DNA of 64,000 bases, taken from NCBI RefSeq assembly GCF_004519405.1, contig NZ_SGWI01000001.1, forward strand, positions 248,001-312,000, read 5' to 3'. Source of the stretch: Pseudomonas sp. BCA17. Its GTDB lineage: Bacteria > Pseudomonadota > Gammaproteobacteria > Pseudomonadales > Pseudomonadaceae. The first letter of the stretch is position 1, and every line of letters begins with the position of its first letter. The notes under the pieces are model-generated. The model saw only the letters and a program-made list of their open reading frames with translations. It made no database searches and was not told where the DNA came from. Position numbers and translations under genes: made by a program. This document shows, piece after piece, positions 62,605-64,000 of the stretch.

Positions 62605-64000
62605 CAGGTTCTTCACCGGCCTCGGAGCGCGCGATCATTCTGGCGCCGCTGGGTCGGGATAGTGCATTGGCCTTGCAGATGCTCAACGAGGCCAACTACG
62701 GCGGCATTATTGCCGGCAGCCTGGGCGCCCTGTGCGAGGAATTGGAGCAAGGCGCAGGGCTGTTGATCATCGCCGCCGAAGCGCTGCGCGGGGTCGAGCT
62801 GGACCCATTGGTGGACTATCTCGCCCGGCAACCGTCCTGGTCCGATTTACCCATTGTGCTGATGACCCACCATGGCGGCAACGAGCGCAATGGTTCAGCG
62901 CACTTGAGTGCGCTGTTGGGCAACGTGACGTTTCTGGAACGGCCTTTCCATCCGGTGACCTTGATCAGCCTGGTCAGCGCAGCCTTGCGCGGCCGGCGGC
63001 GGCAATATGAGGCGCGGGACCGGCTGATAGAGCTGAGTGCGAGCGAGCGGCGCCTGCAAATCACCCTCGAGTCACTCGAACAGCAGGTGGAAGAACGCAC
63101 GGCTCAGTTGCGCCACAACGAAGACGCCCTGCGGCAGTCGCAGAAAATGGAAGCGGTGGGCCAATTGACGGGCGGTATCGCCCATGACTTCAACAACATG
63201 CTCACCGGCATCATCGGCAGCCTCGAGATGCTGCGCAGGCGCGTTTCCCGGGGCAAGCTGGATGACCTCGACAGCCTGATCGATCTGGGTGTCACCTCAG
63301 CCAACCGCGCAGCCAGCCTGACTCACCGCTTGCTGGCTTTTTCCCGCCGCCAATCACTGGACGCCAAACCCGTCGACATCAACCAGTTGGTGAGTTCGAT
63401 GGGGGAATTACTTAAACGCAGCATTAACGAAAGCATTGTCCTGGACATGCGCCTGTCCACCGACTTGTGGACCGCGGAAGCCGACCCCAACCAATTGGAA
63501 AGTGCCCTGCTCAACCTGGTGATCAATGCGCGGGATGCCATGCCAGCGGGCGGCAGGCTAGTGGTGGAAACCACCAATCGCCACCTCGACAGCGTGTTTA
63601 CCGCCGCGTACGGCACCTTGGAACCCGGTGACTATGTCGAGTTGAGCGTCAGCGACACGGGCTGTGGTATCCCGGAGGGCCTGATTAACCGGGTGTTTGA
63701 CCCGTTTTTCACGACCAAACCCATCGGCCAGGGCACCGGCCTGGGTTTGTCGATGATTTACGGTTTTGCCCGCCAATCCCACGGCCATGTGACGATTCAC
63801 AGCGAGGTGGATAAAGGCACGACCGTGAGTTTGTTCCTGCCCCGATTCCTCGGTGAAATCACTCAGGCCGAGGCATCCGACCCTGCTCTGCTGCCGGTTG
63901 CCGGCGCGGAAGAAACCGTATTGATTGTCGAGGACGACCCGGCCGTACGTGTGCTGGTCAGCACGGTGCTCAAAGAACTGGGCTACGCCTTTGTTGAAGC
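62601..64000 (+). CDS. Hybrid sensor histidine kinase, 3' partial
   Basis: The GTG start overlaps the kaiC-like stop (GTGA). The N-terminal about 130 residues look like a degenerate receiver domain (AIILAPLGRDSALALQML, then PIVLMTHHGG) lacking the phospho-Asp. Next are a coiled coil, H195 in the phosphoacceptor box AHDFNNMLTGIIG, the ATPase boxes NLVINARDAMPAGG, DTGCGIP and GTGLGLSM, and a receiver start TVLIVEDDPAVRVLVSTVL. The frame is still open at base 64000. It is cytosolic, with no membrane segments. It probably receives its input from the KaiC-like ATPase. Confidence 0.88.
   Translation, partial: MTGSSPASERAIILAPLGRDSALALQMLNEANYGGIIAGSLGALCEELEQGAGLLIIAAEALRGVELDPLVDYLARQPSWSDLPIVLMTHHGGNERNGSAHLSALLGNVTFLERPFHPVTLISLVSAALRGRRRQYEARDRLIELSASERRLQITLESLEQQVEERTAQLRHNEDALRQSQKMEAVGQLTGGIAHDFNNMLTGIIGSLEMLRRRVSRGKLDDLDSLIDLGVTSANRAASLTHRLLAFSRRQSLDAKPVDINQLVSSMGELLKRSINESIVLDMRLSTDLWTAEADPNQLESALLNLVINARDAMPAGGRLVVETTNRHLDSVFTAAYGTLEPGDYVELSVSDTGCGIPEGLINRVFDPFFTTKPIGQGTGLGLSMIYGFARQSHGHVTIHSEVDKGTTVSLFLPRFLGEITQAEASDPALLPVAGAEETVLIVEDDPAVRVLVSTVLKELGYAFVE

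Noticed and set aside
1..64000. tRNA or rRNA genes
   Set aside because: No cloverleaf with a TTCGA-type T-arm and CCA-end or rRNA-like segment was noticed; short ncRNAs cannot be excluded by eye.

Overview
The window is a Pseudomonas chromosome segment, most like the P. fluorescens group. Evidence: GC-rich codon use, a complete-looking aminoarabinose (arn) operon downstream of arnC, a REP-type inverted repeat, DUF2790 and DUF6555-like small proteins, Bcr/CflA efflux, and paired valine/isoleucine degradation genes. A near-perfect copy of the XerCD chromosome-dimer resolution site dif lies at 15447-15474, so the window covers the replication terminus. GGGNAGGG octamers that I could find point towards it from both sides.

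Left part (1-15.2 kb). A 5'-truncated class-III aminotransferase and a type II haloacid dehalogenase precede a small membrane protein. A leftward operon of nine tightly packed genes then fills 15210 to 2966. Seven encode unfamiliar beta-rich proteins without signal peptides (313, 132, 438, 544, 236, 371 and 1304 residues). Several are recognisably paralogous to each other or internally duplicated. The other two are a long-chain-type polyprenyl diphosphate synthase, overlapping its neighbour by 4 bp, and a DNase I-fold (EEP) phosphoesterase. I consider this the best candidate for an undescribed system: an isoprenoid synthase embedded among possible lipid-binding (TULIP-like) proteins, a phosphoesterase and a giant beta-protein, starting about 240 bp from dif.

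Terminus debris (15.2-16.8 kb). dif, a truncated antitoxin gene, a cation-efflux gene that looks internally deleted, and a small lipoprotein form an AT-richer mosaic, as expected of a terminus insertion hot spot.

Middle (16.8-41.2 kb). This is an accessory, stress-type region: glutathione-independent formaldehyde dehydrogenase, M42 peptidase, FdhF/YdeP molybdoenzyme, and a leftward five-gene set (haem-oxygenase-like diiron protein, methyltransferase, YbdK carboxylate-amine ligase, SDR, ThDP enzyme). Also here are a KGG-repeat protein, a ClpP-like protease, a CinA amidase, and an unusual exonuclease III-DNA ligase D fusion. A chemoreceptor, an MFS pump, a lone tyrosine recombinase and small hypothetical genes complete it.

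Right (41.2-64 kb). The arnCADTEF-ugd operon plus a second ArnT-like glycosyltransferase has no arnB next to it. Where arnB would be expected there is a 448-bp stretch holding two near-identical palindromes. It is followed by an HPP protein, then valine (isobutyryl-CoA dehydrogenase, 3-hydroxyisobutyryl-CoA hydrolase) and isoleucine (dehydrogenase, hydratase, SDR, thiolase) degradation genes facing each other across a REP hairpin. Next come a bestrophin-like channel, a HEAT/TPR protein and a two-gene KaiC-like ATPase/hybrid histidine kinase unit cut by the window end.
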